Source of the DNA: Notospermus geniculatus
Taxonomy: Eukaryota; Nemertea; Pilidiophora; Heteronemertea; Lineidae
Length of the DNA stretch: 64,000 bases
Direction: 5' to 3'
Assembly (NCBI GenBank): GCA_002633025.1
Contig: NMRB01000177.1
Coordinates: 102,330 to 166,329, forward strand
In this document: piece after piece, positions 1-31,963 of the stretch
How positions within the stretch are numbered: the stretch's first letter is position 1
Layout of the letters: each line of letters starts with the position of its first letter
The notes under the pieces: generated by a model
Databases searched by the model: none
Told to the model about the DNA's origin: nothing
What the model saw: only the letters and a program-made list of their open reading frames with translations
Program-made: the position numbers and the translations under genes

Positions 1-156
1 CCAGAGTAAACGGAACCAGAATTCGAGAATTAGGCTTTGGCAATGTTAGGCCTTTATTGGTAACATTTTTGTGAATCTTATATGTTGAATTAAATGTAGC
101 CTAAATCAATTTCGCCTGACGTTTGGCGGACGTGAAATGATGTGTAACAACTATGT

Positions 157-196
157 GCATCGGGTTTTTCAACGGCTACGATGAAAAACCCGATGC
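157..196. repeat. Perfect inverted repeat, 15-bp arms, 10-nt loop
   Basis: Left arm 157-171 (GCATCGGGTTTTTCA) and right arm 182-196 are exact reverse complements around a 10-nt spacer. This could be a hairpin-forming relic of a transposon end or a structured RNA element. There is no T-tract terminator after it that would suggest a small RNA gene. Confidence 0.85.
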
Positions 197-252
197 AAAC
201 CAACCGACAGGGACGGGGCGACGAAGTTTTGACGAACAATAGTTGACGAAGT

Positions 253-466
253 TGACGTCAGGCCTAGATGACGTCACTGGGTTTGTGGCGCGCCGCCCTG
301 CCTTGATGACGCCACGCTGGAGAACTGCACTGGAGCGCAACCATGGCAACGGGAGATTTTAGGACTCTTGATTATGACGTCATAATCATTCATAACGTTA
401 CTATGGTGTGCTTAGCGACATCAGGGCGAATACATCTACTTGAGACGGCGGTCAATTATGACGTCA
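253..466. promoter_or_regulatory. Cluster of four full CRE/ATF palindromes
   Basis: TGACGTCA occurs exactly at 253-260, 269-276, 375-382 and 459-466. This 8-bp palindrome is the known CREB/ATF/bZIP binding site. Four exact copies in 214 bp is far above chance. Whether it is an enhancer, or a promoter of a gene beyond the window edge, cannot be told. Confidence 0.5.
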
Positions 467-535
467 TCACCTCAGGTACAATTTCATTAAATCCTCCTTA
501 ATTAATTACCTATAAGTTCATTTTCCAAAAAAATT

Positions 536-665
536 CTAATTGTGGGCCATTAATTCAACCATATATTCATTCCACCAGTTGAAAGTGCTAAAAATTACAC
601 CGTATGCGAGATATTGGACACTGAAGTTAGACACCGCTGCCAGAACTATATAACGAAACGGTGAC
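536..665 (-). other. Possible membrane-transporter exon fragment
   Basis: The minus-strand frame from about 665 to the TAG at 536 encodes RYIVLAAVSNFSVQYLAYGV followed by IFSTFNWWNEYMVEL. It is hydrophobic and shaped like the first membrane helix of a major-facilitator monocarboxylate transporter (pattern VVLAA..x..YGV.FS.F...E). No matching donor, flanking exon or further helices were found. This may be chance. Confidence 0.15.
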
Positions 666-2792
666 GGTGTTCCACATCTGCTGTCTGCGTGCTGCGCATT
701 GGCGCCGCTACGCGGCGTTCCGGGAACATTGCGTCCAGTGCGACCCCGAAGCCCGGGGCAACAAGAAACCATCACCGCCGATGGTAAAACAACATTGGTG
801 TAATCTGGGTATTGAATGTTTCAGTCCGGCGAAAACCGATGTTACAAGAAAGTTTGTTGGGGGCCGTCTGCATCAAGCTCCGATCGGATCTCCTCGTCGC
901 GGCCGACTTTGGCAGATGATACGATAATTGCCGACAGATAATGTAGCTATTGCAATGCTCGGCGCCGGTTAATGCGGCGTTGGACCGTTAATAGAGCGGC
1001 CAACAATGTCACCTATTGTTGTGGCCTGGACCAGCGAAGACAACCATTCTTTCTGACCATCAAGCCGAACTTCTGAACGAGTCCTGGTCCTGCGAAATTC
1101 GCTACAAATATCTGTATCTTCTTTCCGTCTGCATAGCCGTGATGATGGCGGTGACGGATTGTGGCTGCGGTGAACTTCTTTTAAACGACCATCCAGGTCG
1201 TCGTTGACTGGCAGTTTTTTTGCCATACCACACCAACGCAATCACAACAATGTTTACCAGGAGAGTTGGGGGGGGGGGGATATATCCGCAAAGGTTATGA
1301 AATGTAAGAGGCATCCTGTCTTCCTCCATGCAATGGTCAAAATACTTCAGGTATAGATGGCGCTGGTAGAATTCATATGACGTGAGAGATCACCAGAAGC
1401 CTGGTTTCTGTTCTCAATACGAATTAGTGGCCAACCATCGACCACGAATACAATATAGCAAGCATGCCGACATTGTCTATCCGAGGATAACCGCTCCTTC
1501 AACACCAGTCTCCGAAGACTCTGACGGCAGAACAGTGCAAGCCATTAAAGGTTGGCTCTCATTGGTCATTCTACCATTTGGCATGTTGTTGCTTGGACCT
1601 GCAGCCAATGGCAATCTGTATTCGAAACACCAAACATGCAGGAGATGCTTAGGCTACTGCTGGCCGCTGTTGCCTGTCCCACCAACGAGTATCGGGAGAG
1701 AACTAATCCTTAGAGGTCAAAAACTAAGAAGAAACAGATATAATCATTAAAAATTTATTGTATTTCATTAATACCGAGCACAAGTTTACCACCAATAAAT
1801 CACTTATATACAAATATTAATAATTATCCATATCACAATGATATGATATTTTACCACCAATCCCGTCACGTGACGAATCCCATTGAATAAACGCCCCCTT
1901 TGGGGCTTTCTTACACCAGGCAACCACCTGACCAAACTAGACGTTAAATTATTATATACAGAATGGACACAGCTAAATAGCACATGGTAAAACATTACAT
2001 ATAACCAAGAAACGTTCAACGACCGGGGTTCAAAGGGCTGCAACACAGACGGCTTTCCGCAACCCCCTCTGTGTGAGACATTTTAAATATCTCGTCATCA
2101 TACCATAGATAATCAAAGAAATGGGATTAAATAGATCCCCGCATTTTTCGAATACTCTGTATTGAATTGTAACATTGTCACTGCTTACACTGAAATGACC
2201 GGACGCCAGGAATCAGACGCGCTGGAACATCACGTGTCCTACTCTCGGCCGTTGAACGTTTTTTGTAGTATTTACAATATGTAATACTTGGTCAGGATAA
2301 TGAAGACTAGCTTCAGTCAACGTCATCAGGTCATGGATAAGCTTGAATAGAATCATTTCCCTGTTTCGTGAAAAGTTACGTCATAATCTCAAACACCAAC
2401 GTGCGCGACATCTGGCGACGAGATTTAGTCAAGTAACACCACTTTCCTTTGCACCGCTGGTTAAACGACCAATCAGAGACAGCGAATCTTGTTTCACCGG
2501 TCTACTTGTTGCAAATGGACCAATCAGAGAAGACTACAGATTTGGTGCGACGTTCTGTTTATGCTTAGGAAAGTGGTGACATGTTGCACGGCCTTCAAAA
2601 ATGGATATTTGGGACCGGAAGCAATCTTGGATAAACTGGAATGTTTTGGTTTCTTGAAAATGCAAGTTTCTGAACATGTGTGACCTACGTCGATATGCAC
2701 CCCAGTAAAACTTTTGCGGCTGATAACCGAATCAAACTTGCAAAATGTAGTAAAAAAGACATCTGAGTTGTGTTGACGCAACTCAGGCCTAG

Positions 2793-3125
2793 TTTATTCC
2801 CATTACAACAGGTTTGATTCATGTTTACCAAGCACATGTCATAAATTCTTAGAAACAAGGTGATATGGCAGTGATACGAATCTTGCAGTTTGAAACTGTC
2901 GTTACAGATGCCGTGAAGTACGTCATCAACTTGTGTGAAAAACGTCATTATTCACGACTGACGTTATTATCAGTCATTGATTGAAAGGAAGTCCAAATTG
3001 GAGTCATTGTGTTTGAAACAATTAATGATAATTTGATGCATCCTGATCAAAACGATCTCTTCATACATGTATTCCTTTTAAATAATTGAAGATTCCAGTC
3101 CTTGAAAATGTTCTTTTCTGGTCTA
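2793..3125 (-). other. Possible GATA 3' UTR with polyadenylation signal
   Basis: Downstream of the stop on the minus strand the first AATAAA hexamer I find is at 2798-2793, giving a 3' UTR of roughly 330-350 nt if used. Other TTTATT words on the plus strand lie further away (for example near 1755), so a longer UTR is possible. No GT-rich element was scored. Confidence 0.3.
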
Positions 3126-24340
<21,215 letters not shown>

Positions 24341-24361
24341 TATCAGGTCAGTAATCTCTCA
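24341..24361 (-). other. 5' UTR part of GATA exon with predicted splice acceptor
   Basis: Reading the minus strand, a pyrimidine-rich run (about 24390-24365) ends in CCCAG at 24366-24362, a strong acceptor. It leaves 21 nt of leader before the ATG, beginning with the in-frame TGA. This implies at least one upstream non-coding exon, as in vertebrate GATA2/3. Position is inferred; the transcript could also start locally. Confidence 0.55.
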
Positions 24362-24793
24362 CTGGGTATAGAGAAAACACGAAGATAAATCGTCTGCTGG
24401 CTTATCTGAAACAACACAACATATACACCTTTGTTATTGACTATGAATATGGAAAAAAGAGAAAAAGTCGTAACATTGTATAGAAGTCAGGTCATCAGTG
24501 TGATCACTGGGCGAAGATTAAAATGTAGATATCCGAATATTTCACAATTGTTGGGTGAGAATATTGTCGAGACAGGATACCTGAATGGTAGATGAGTTGA
24601 TAAGAACTAGCATGAATAAAGAACATGTGCCCTTTTATCCACCAGCGAACTTCAACTAGGATACAATCTGATGACCTAGCCACGTGCTTAAGTTTACATT
24701 GGAAGATGAATGAAAAACTCAACCTGAAAATCACAGAAACCGAGAGGCAGATTTTTATCCTAAAGTTAAGAGCAAATGAGGCGAAGTAAACTG

Positions 24794-25009
24794 TTAGAAT
24801 CCGTCTTTATCCAAACTAGTCTGAATCCTGTCCCATAAGTTTGTAAGTTCGCCTTGCGAAGGTGTTTGTATGATTCCCCGTTTCGGCACATAATTCCTAC
24901 CCATGGCGCCAGCCTGCTGACTGGCGCAGACAGTGCTGGCGCGACGTAGGCATTCAAAACCAATCAACGCGCTCGTTACAGCGTGAGGCTCGTACAATGG
25001 CGGCGCCAT
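24794..25009 (-). CDS. Candidate small gene or upstream exon, 71-residue unidentified protein
   Basis: The minus-strand frame starts at ATG 25009-25007 and stops at TAA 24796-24794. I do not recognise the product. The start context AAGAATGG is favourable (A at -3, G at +4). The protein begins MAPPLYEPHAVTSALIGFEC and ends in a soluble, amphipathic TNLWDRIQTSLDKDGF segment. It has no obvious signal peptide; there are four Ala/Cys-rich turns and one CLRRA basic patch. Just upstream on the same strand are GGCCAATCAGGGCGGAGC (CCAAT box joined to a GC box, about 25019-25036) and a YY1-like AATGGCGCCGCCATT. It lies 450 bp upstream of the GATA exon on the same strand. It could therefore be part of a GATA 5' leader (upstream open frame), an independent micro-gene, or a chance frame in a CpG-rich promoter. 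Confidence 0.35.
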   Translation of the reverse strand: MAPPLYEPHAVTSALIGFECLRRASTVCASQQAGAMGRNYVPKRGIIQTPSQGELTNLWDRIQTSLDKDGF

Positions 25010-25100
25010 TCTTGTAAGCTCCGCCCTGATTGGCCACCTTCAATACACTTGATGATTCGCCAATTAGGGTCTTGTCAATCAGAGCTCACCATGGATAAAC
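25010..25100 (-). promoter_or_regulatory. Promoter-like stretch with CCAAT and GC boxes
   Basis: Reading the minus strand, there are CCAAT-type words at about 25060 (reverse-oriented ATTGGCG) and 25030 (GGCCAATCAG), with GGGCGGAGC directly after. The YY1-like ATGGCGGC/GCCGCCAT dyad follows at about 24996-25009. No TATA box was seen at the right distance. It might drive the 71-codon frame or a GATA transcript. Confidence 0.35.
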
Positions 25101-27465
25101 TATCCGACTATCAGTGTTCGTTGATGAGTGACTTCATGACTGAATAACTCAACAAACCTGAACAGAACTTCTGTGAATATGGCGTTTATTTATTGATCAA
25201 CGGGCCAGCGGTGGCGTTCGAACACAGATGCTCAGTTGAACGGCGAAGCAGCGTCGGAATCCTTGATATAATCAGCAAAAATTATGATATAAGAATGACA
25301 GACAGTAGCTTAGTTCATGATATGTGTTATTCAATCGAATAACCTGTTTTTATTCAGGAATGTATCTTACTGAGGACGCCAGCTCCATTGGGTGATATGA
25401 GTAAAAGCTAGCAAACGCTTACTTCAGATTTGTACAGCATAGCATAGTGCATTTCTACTGCAAAATTCAAGTAAAAGCATTTACTACTCTTTATTCAAAT
25501 GACCCATTAACACGTCCTAGGACGACAGAGGTCCTTTCTGAAGACAGGCAGCGTCCCCTCACTCTAAACAACAGAAATCCCCCTATTTCTCCCTTCGTAA
25601 GAATCCCCACTTGTCAATTTCTCACTATCGAAGAATCATTGCTGATGTGCAAATTGTGCATTATTTAGGTTGTTTCCCCTTGGATCAGAGTAGAAAACCG
25701 TCTGAATGGAAATTGGTTTTACCAAATGATAGTCTCTCTATTGTCACCGAACGCTTCCAACAAGCCTCTAACTTCTCTTATCTCAATTGTTTTTGACAGT
25801 GTTTACTTTTCAATTAATCGTAATTGTTCGTCGGTTGCTGATAGAGTCGAGTTGGACGTTTTTGAGCGACGGCTGTGGTGATCGGAGACTGCGACCAAAC
25901 GGAGTGAAAAATGAGACAGATTTAACAGGTCGGCCGTTCAGAAGATGCTGCGATGACGAATCCTAAAACCGACCGTTTATTGGAAACTGCTGATGGAGAA
26001 AGCTGTCATCGAATTTAGCTCTTTGGAAGGTTCCACCTCAAAATTTCATGCATTAAAATGTTCAGATACAGAAACTCTCCCAAATATTCAACGTATCACT
26101 GCTCAAACCGCAGAAGTGAGATTTTATTTCGGATGCAAAACGGAGTTTTGTTTTGACATTTATGACAGGCAACAAAAAACACCATCTCCAAAGTAACAAC
26201 AGAAGTTTTGAACAAGTGGAAACCAAACAGTGTGACGTCACAGTCATGCTGCAGGCAGACGACACAACGTGACAATCTACAGACCATGTTTACATTTGCT
26301 ATTAACGTTATGAAGTAGGTGTCAATGGGCTCTCCACGCGTCACTAATAAGGCAAACTATGTAAATGTTGAGATCTTTATCCAAATGCACTGAAACCTCT
26401 CAGCCATACATCTTCCTATTGACTCACTATTGTGCGAGAGTAAAGGGTTGAGATACGTCAACACTGCGGTAAAACTACCGTATTTTGGACGATCACTGGA
26501 GGCCACTTGATGGGGTACCAGACCGAGGAGAAGTGCCTCTTCATTTCGGGTTTGTTGTCCCTCTATGACTGGGCTACATATGTTTCTTACTCGCCAGAAG
26601 GATGCCCTGCTGGGCCGCTAAATGAGGCCAGAAACGCCACCGCGGGCTTCTGTGAGAGAACCGTATGGGACACTGCGACGCCGAGGCGCGATGCCTCGGG
26701 CCATTGTCAACCTCGTCAACATTTCCAATGTCCAGCCTCCCTCATGCACTCTTACACTATATTAAAACCCGGGGGGACGGTTTTATATGGCATCACCCTG
26801 CGGGGAACCATTTTCGATACGGGGACTTGAAATTACACTCCTTGCAAACTTCGGGGAATAATGGACTCAATTTGGTAACCAGGAAAGGACGTACCAAGTG
26901 GCACGCGGCCATTTTTGATCAAGACTCTCGGCAAAGTAGCTTTGTTTATCCCCATTGTTAAATTTTTTGAAAAGGTAGACCGACGTAGCGACAAGTGTCC
27001 ATTTTAATTCCTCTATTTTCAGATATTTTAATAAAAGTGGAGCAAAATTTGTACACAATTTTTGTCAGAGAATATTTTTTGTTATTCTTTTTTTAAAGAA
27101 CAATTCACTGCGGGATTACATTGCGTGTTTTCAACCTGATTATGGTTTGTTTAAGCGGACGCGCGCACGGACGTCACCGCAGTGCGTGTCTGGCAAATCA
27201 TGGAACTCAATTCAATTAAATCTCAAAGCATCGTGTTGTCCGAATCAATTATAATTTGCGGAGTTAGAGACGCAACAGAGATTCATGTACAATCTGGTAC
27301 TGATGTTGAAAAAGAATGACTGTAACACCGTTTCTATGAAGAATTAGAAGTGCACAAAGTGAACCAACAATCCTTGCAAAAAAAATCAAGAGGACACGAC
27401 GCATGGGAGAAAATGGGAATCAGTCACGTCAGCCGATTATAAGACTACAGGCTGTGATGGTATTC

Positions 27466-28415
27466 ATCTTCTAAAGCATTATTTCCTTTACCCGGTGGTC
27501 CGGTTTAGGCAGGAGTTCACTTTTATCGAACTTTAGGAGGTGCGCATGCGCACTGTGGCTTTCCGATATGGGTTCGAGCAAAAAATCTATTTTTGGTTCG
27601 AGACAAATAAACTTAATCGTTATTTCTCCAAAATAATCCTTTTGTTTCCTCCTTTCCTGTTCGTCACCACCCCTCATATAGGCCTACTACACAAGCTTCC
27701 CTCTAGATGTGCTGAGCGTTTTGGTGCTCTTTAATGCTTCCTAGATGGTTCTGGGCCAAAAATATAGAAGCTGAACACGAGTTCAGTCGCTGTCAAAAAC
27801 CCATGCAGTGAATCAGTAAGGGTACTGGCATCGCCATCTATGAACCACGCGCATAACTGAAATCTCTGACCAGTTTTGCCACTCCGCTCAGTTCAACGAT
27901 ATAAAAACAGGCGGCACCACGTGTCGTCGGGTGTTGAGTCAACACCAGAGTGGCAATGACTGGTTTCTCGTCACAAGCAATATTCGATGGCCAAATGCGT
28001 CAGTCAGTAGGTTGGTCCATCCAATACCTGAGGTACTTTATAGATACAACTGAGATAGAAATTTAAGAACACATTTTATATGAGAAAAATAAGGGAGGGT
28101 GTAGGGTGGCGTTGCCGAAATAGCTTCAAGCCTGCATGAGGTAGGCCTATGCTATGCAACCCAGGAGTGCTTTGTGAAATACTGGGTTCCTTTTCCAAAA
28201 TCTACGGTTCACCCCTCCTACTTTAGTAAGCCGAAGTTGGCATTCTGAGTGCGAATTTCAGGAGAGACGAGCCCAACTCGGTCTCCCTGAAGTACCTCAT
28301 CTTGTGTTTATCGGATAATTCCTTCTAAGGCTCCGGTTTCCTCCCACATCCGACACCAGCATAATGAAATAAATGTAATTATTTGTAATGAGGGTCTTAA
28401 ATCTTTCTGTGCTTC
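27466..28415. repeat. Direct duplication, copy 1 (about 950 bp)
   Basis: This segment is repeated from 28417, right after a single N. The first roughly 435 bp (to the GTTCAACGAT near 27900) are identical in both copies; the rest shows scattered substitutions and small indels. It contains CTCCGGTTTCCTCC at 28331, the same core found in the tRNA-derived SINE relics of this window. Contains no gene. Confidence 0.93.
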
Positions 28416-28416
28416 N
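28416..28416. other. Single unresolved base (N) at the duplication junction
   Basis: The N falls exactly between copy 1 (ending CTGTGCTTC) and copy 2 (starting ATCTTCTAAAGC), which suggests an assembly join. Confidence 0.95.
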
Positions 28417-29514
28417 ATCTTCTAAAGCATTATTTCCTTTACCCGGTGGTCCGGTTTAGGCAGGAGTTCACTTTTATCGAACTTTAGGAGGTGCGCATGC
28501 GCACTGTGGCTTTCCGATATGGGTTCGAGCAAAAAATCTATTTTTGGTTCGAGACAAATAAACTTAATCGTTATTTCTCCAAAATAATCCTTTTGTTTCC
28601 TCCTTTCCTGTTCGTCACCACCCCTCATATAGGCCTACTACACAAGCTTCCCTCTAGATGTGCTGAGCGTTTTGGTGCTCTTTAATGCTTCCTAGATGGT
28701 TCTGGGCCAAAAATATAGAAGCTGAACACGAGTTCAGTCGCTGTCAAAAACCCATGCAGTGAATCAGTAAGGGTACTGGCATCGCCATCTATGAACCACG
28801 CGCATAACTGAAATCTCTGACCAGTTTTGCCACTCCGCTCAGTTCAACGATCTAAAAACAGGCGGCACCACCTGTGTCGTCGGGTATTGAGTCAACACCA
28901 GATTGGCAATGACTGGTTTCTCGTCACCAGAAATATTCGATGGCCACATGCATCAGTATGTTGGTCCATCCAATACCTGAGGTACTTTATAGATACAACT
29001 GAGATAGAAATTTACGAACACATTTTACATGTATCTGAGAAAAATAAGGGACGGGTGTAGGGTGGGGTTTCCGAAATAGCTTCAAGCCTCCATGATGTAG
29101 CCCTAACTGCTATGCAACCCAGCGGTACTTTGTGAAATACTGAGTTCCTTTTCCAAAATCTACGGTTCACCCCTCCTACTTTAGTAAGCCGAAGTTGGCA
29201 TTTTGAGTGCGATTTTCAGGAGTGTCGAGCCCAGCTCGGTCTCTTAAGTACCGCATCTTGTGTTTATCGGATAATTCCATCTAAGGCATCGGTTTCCTCC
29301 CACATCCGGCACCAGCATAATGATACATGTCAGGGCCGTATTTAGCAGGGGGGGGGGCAGGGGCAGTTGCCCCCAGAGCCAACCAAAAAACGTGATTTCC
29401 ATGCGGATTTTGGGCAAAAAACGGCAAAAAAGGTCTTCTCCCCTCGGACCAAAAGCTAAATACGGCCCAGCATGTAATTATTTGTAATGAGGGTCTTAAA
29501 TCTTTCTGTGCTTC
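28417..29514. repeat. Direct duplication, copy 2, carrying a 140-bp insertion
   Basis: Matches 27466-28415 from end to end but is longer, mainly through a foldback insertion at 29331-29470. Both copies end in GGGTCTTAAATCTTTCTGTG then CTTC. This copy continues into unique sequence. Confidence 0.92.
29331..29470. mobile_element. hAT-like MITE insertion, 140 bp
   Basis: Termini CAGGGCCGTATTTAGC and GCTAAATACGGCCCAG are inverted repeats with one mismatch. The element is flanked by CATGT on both sides. It is absent at the matching place in copy 1 of the duplication, which gives the empty-site structure. CAGGG termini are typical of hAT elements, but the usual 8-bp target duplication is not seen, so the superfamily is uncertain. 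A poly-G run is inside. Confidence 0.75.
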
Positions 29515-31004
29515 ATGTTCACCATTTGTATCTGCCCGAACCACAGCACACAAACCACTGTCTCAAGTCCTGTGTACTTTGATTACGATGTCAGCCTCTT
29601 CACCATCTCAAGTGGGCCTTGTCATACCCCTCAAGACCACTTAAATCATATGCAGACAGGATATCAGCCTTAAGACTCTAAAAGAAAAGACTATATTGGG
29701 TAATACGCGTGCACAATGATGTCTCATGCCGCCGTGAGTACGCTTAATCCGTCTCTAGACGCGGACATCTTAAGTCATTTACGTCCGATGCTAAGCGGCG
29801 AGATTCTGACAGAAATACAGCTATAAAATCTACATTACAGCTTTTTATATAGACACAAACCTCTAGGGATCATTTATTAATAAGCCATGGAGCCGGCATG
29901 GACAAATTGGGAGGAGTAACGAAATCCCGCGAGATGAGTTTTCGCGCCTGGATGCCTCTGTTCTAAACTATGCGAAATTGATGCCCCGGACTGGGATAGG
30001 GTCCTTTTTGCGTACCCTCCTGCGGCATCTGGCCTAGCTTTAAGAACGCATCCCGGAGTCGTGAGGAGGGATCCGAAATGGCCTCTTATCATAGTTTTAT
30101 CGTCATATTTTATGCTTTAGTAAACTTTGAAATTCACAGCGTACGCTAGTCGAAATGACCGCCATTGTGGTGGTATTAGGCGATTTCGCACGCCAATAAT
30201 TTTGTACACTTTTGAAAAAAATCACTTTGTCTCGCGACACTTGCTTCGCGATGACGGATAGCGTTGTGAATACCGGTATTGTTTTCTTATGAAGAAATTT
30301 TAAGACTTTGCCCATTTTAAGTAAATGAGTGAAGTCGACTATAAAATCAGCATTACTCGGCTTATACGACTGCTGTCCGCATCCTTGCTTTAAAAAATTT
30401 TGGACAAAAGCCGTGGACCTGTGTCTTTCAATACAGGCAGACGTCACCGTGTATGGTGCGCGAAGTTATCAAAACATCATTGAAAAATTTCCGCTGGACA
30501 TCGTCGGGTTTGTGTACATTTCAACTAAATCAGGAAAACTTGAGTGTCAAGAAATTAAAACTGAGAATTATGCATTGAAGTATTGAATTACGATATACAA
30601 TGTTTTTATCACATCAAGAACCCTTTAGGAAGCTTCACAACGAACCTTAAAGGTTCCAAAGAATGAAAACGGGTTCTGAGCACCACATGAGTCGAATTTC
30701 AGATCATCTGATAAAGGTAACTGTACGGGCAGTCAATTTCTCCTCACCCATCTGGTGACACCATGAGATGGCCTGGTCCAGCTTGGAGGAGGCTGGATGG
30801 ACATGCGCCAGTTCGTGCATGAATGAGCCCGTCATTTCGGCAGACAGAACGTGGACAATCTGGCTCAGTTTGCGATCCAACTGGTGACCGAAATTTCAGT
30901 TCGGTTTTAGACCCACAGGGATTGAAAATAATGAAACATTGAATCGAAAGCTGAGCGCCAGATACGGCAGCTCTGTATGGGAGATTTCAATGTAACCAGT
31001 CAAG
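29515..31004. other. Intergenic, no gene seen
   Basis: Short open frames only (for example 30103-30447 minus and 30329-30586 plus, which overlap each other antisense). No repeats or RNA genes recognised. Confidence 0.6.
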
Positions 31005-31146
31005 GTACTGCAGGAGGAAACCGGAGTGCCTGGAGACAACCTATGCTGCCAAAGAACAAGCCGCCCAGCGAGTCCGATCGGGGATCGAACCGAGACTCTC
31101 AGCGTTGACAGGCGCCGATGTTTGGCACTGCGACGTGACTCTGACC
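31005..31146 (-). mobile_element. tRNA-derived SINE relic, copy A
   Basis: On the minus strand a tRNA-like head starts at GTCAGAGTCACG (31146) and carries a perfect Pol III B box, GGTTCGATCCC at 31091-31081. It is followed by a core with CTCCGGTTTCCTCCTGC (near 31030-31010). It shares CATCGGCG, CTGTCA and the head start with copy B at 39970-40126. No intact tRNA folding and no clear tail. Confidence 0.6.
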
Positions 31147-31889
31147 AGTGACCTCTGTTGGCAAGGCTTCGAACTATGTGTCACCCTTAAGGGAACCAAA
31201 TATCTACAGCCATGAGGCAATAGTATTCAAATCATCTGTTTCTTTTTAATGCGACTTGAGTTCAAGGTCGCAGTGCCGAAAACCATCTTCTAAAGGTGAC
31301 GATGTCAGATGAAATTTCGCCTGACTTCTTCCTTACGGACCCAGTGGGCATGAAATAAGAAACCAAATGGCCATTGAATGTTTTTCTCTTATCTAAGACA
31401 TTATCTGTGTTGTTTTAATGTGACAATTCTAAATTTCAACATTGCTGATCTTTAATGATAATGGCATGGCAGAAGGTAGCGAGGTATGGACCAATGAGCA
31501 TGAAATGAACAGCTAAATCACTTTTAAAATGGTATCAATATTTTAAACCTTATGTAAAAGATTAACAAACCGTTCAATGGACATCAATATTTTAAAGTTT
31601 AAAAGAGCGTGGAGGTCGTTAAAGGTGTTTCATCAACGCATGGCTGGAGTGTTGAACGCTCGGGTGGAGAGTGCGTGGGTGATACGGCCACTTTATGGAA
31701 GATAACATTGCAATATATCGATGGAGCGTGAGAACAGCCGTCTCGGCAGAAAAGAAAAAGAAAACAGGGACGTTGGCCAAAAAATTGTCCTAGAAAACAT
31801 TCAGATTGAAAGGACAAAAACGTTGAAGTGAAAATGTTGCTTTTTTCAACACTGAACTCGTTTGTAAAACAATACGACGATGTACCCAC

Positions 31890-31963
31890 TTTGCAGCCCA
31901 TTCGGCTGCAGACCAGTTTCATCAACTTTGCAGCCCATTCGGCAGCAGACCAGTTTCACCAAC
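31890..31963. repeat. Two-copy tandem repeat, 37-bp period
   Basis: TTTGCAGCCCATTCGGC starts at about 31890 and again at 31927. Each copy continues GCAGACCAGTTTCA and CAAC. Confidence 0.85.

Larger units (their letters stand above)
1..2792. other. Intergenic flank downstream of GATA
   Basis: No supported gene. Holds a perfect hairpin (157-196), four CRE palindromes (253-466), a weak transporter-like frame (536-665, minus), and two copies of the CCAAT-containing word GACCAATCAGAGA starting near 2467 and 2519. Short open frames here show no domain signal I recognise. Confidence 0.6.
24362..27465. other. Region upstream of the GATA coding exons
   Basis: Apart from the candidate 71-codon frame and promoter-like stretch I see no gene. 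Open frames near 25447-25796 and 26507-26961 are short and unrecognised. A non-coding GATA first exon may lie here. Confidence 0.5.

Noticed and set aside
27471-28628. Identical 68-codon minus-strand frames in two places, which could look like a paralogous gene pair
   Set aside because: Both lie in the 435-bp identical part of a probable assembly duplication. No coding signature was seen.
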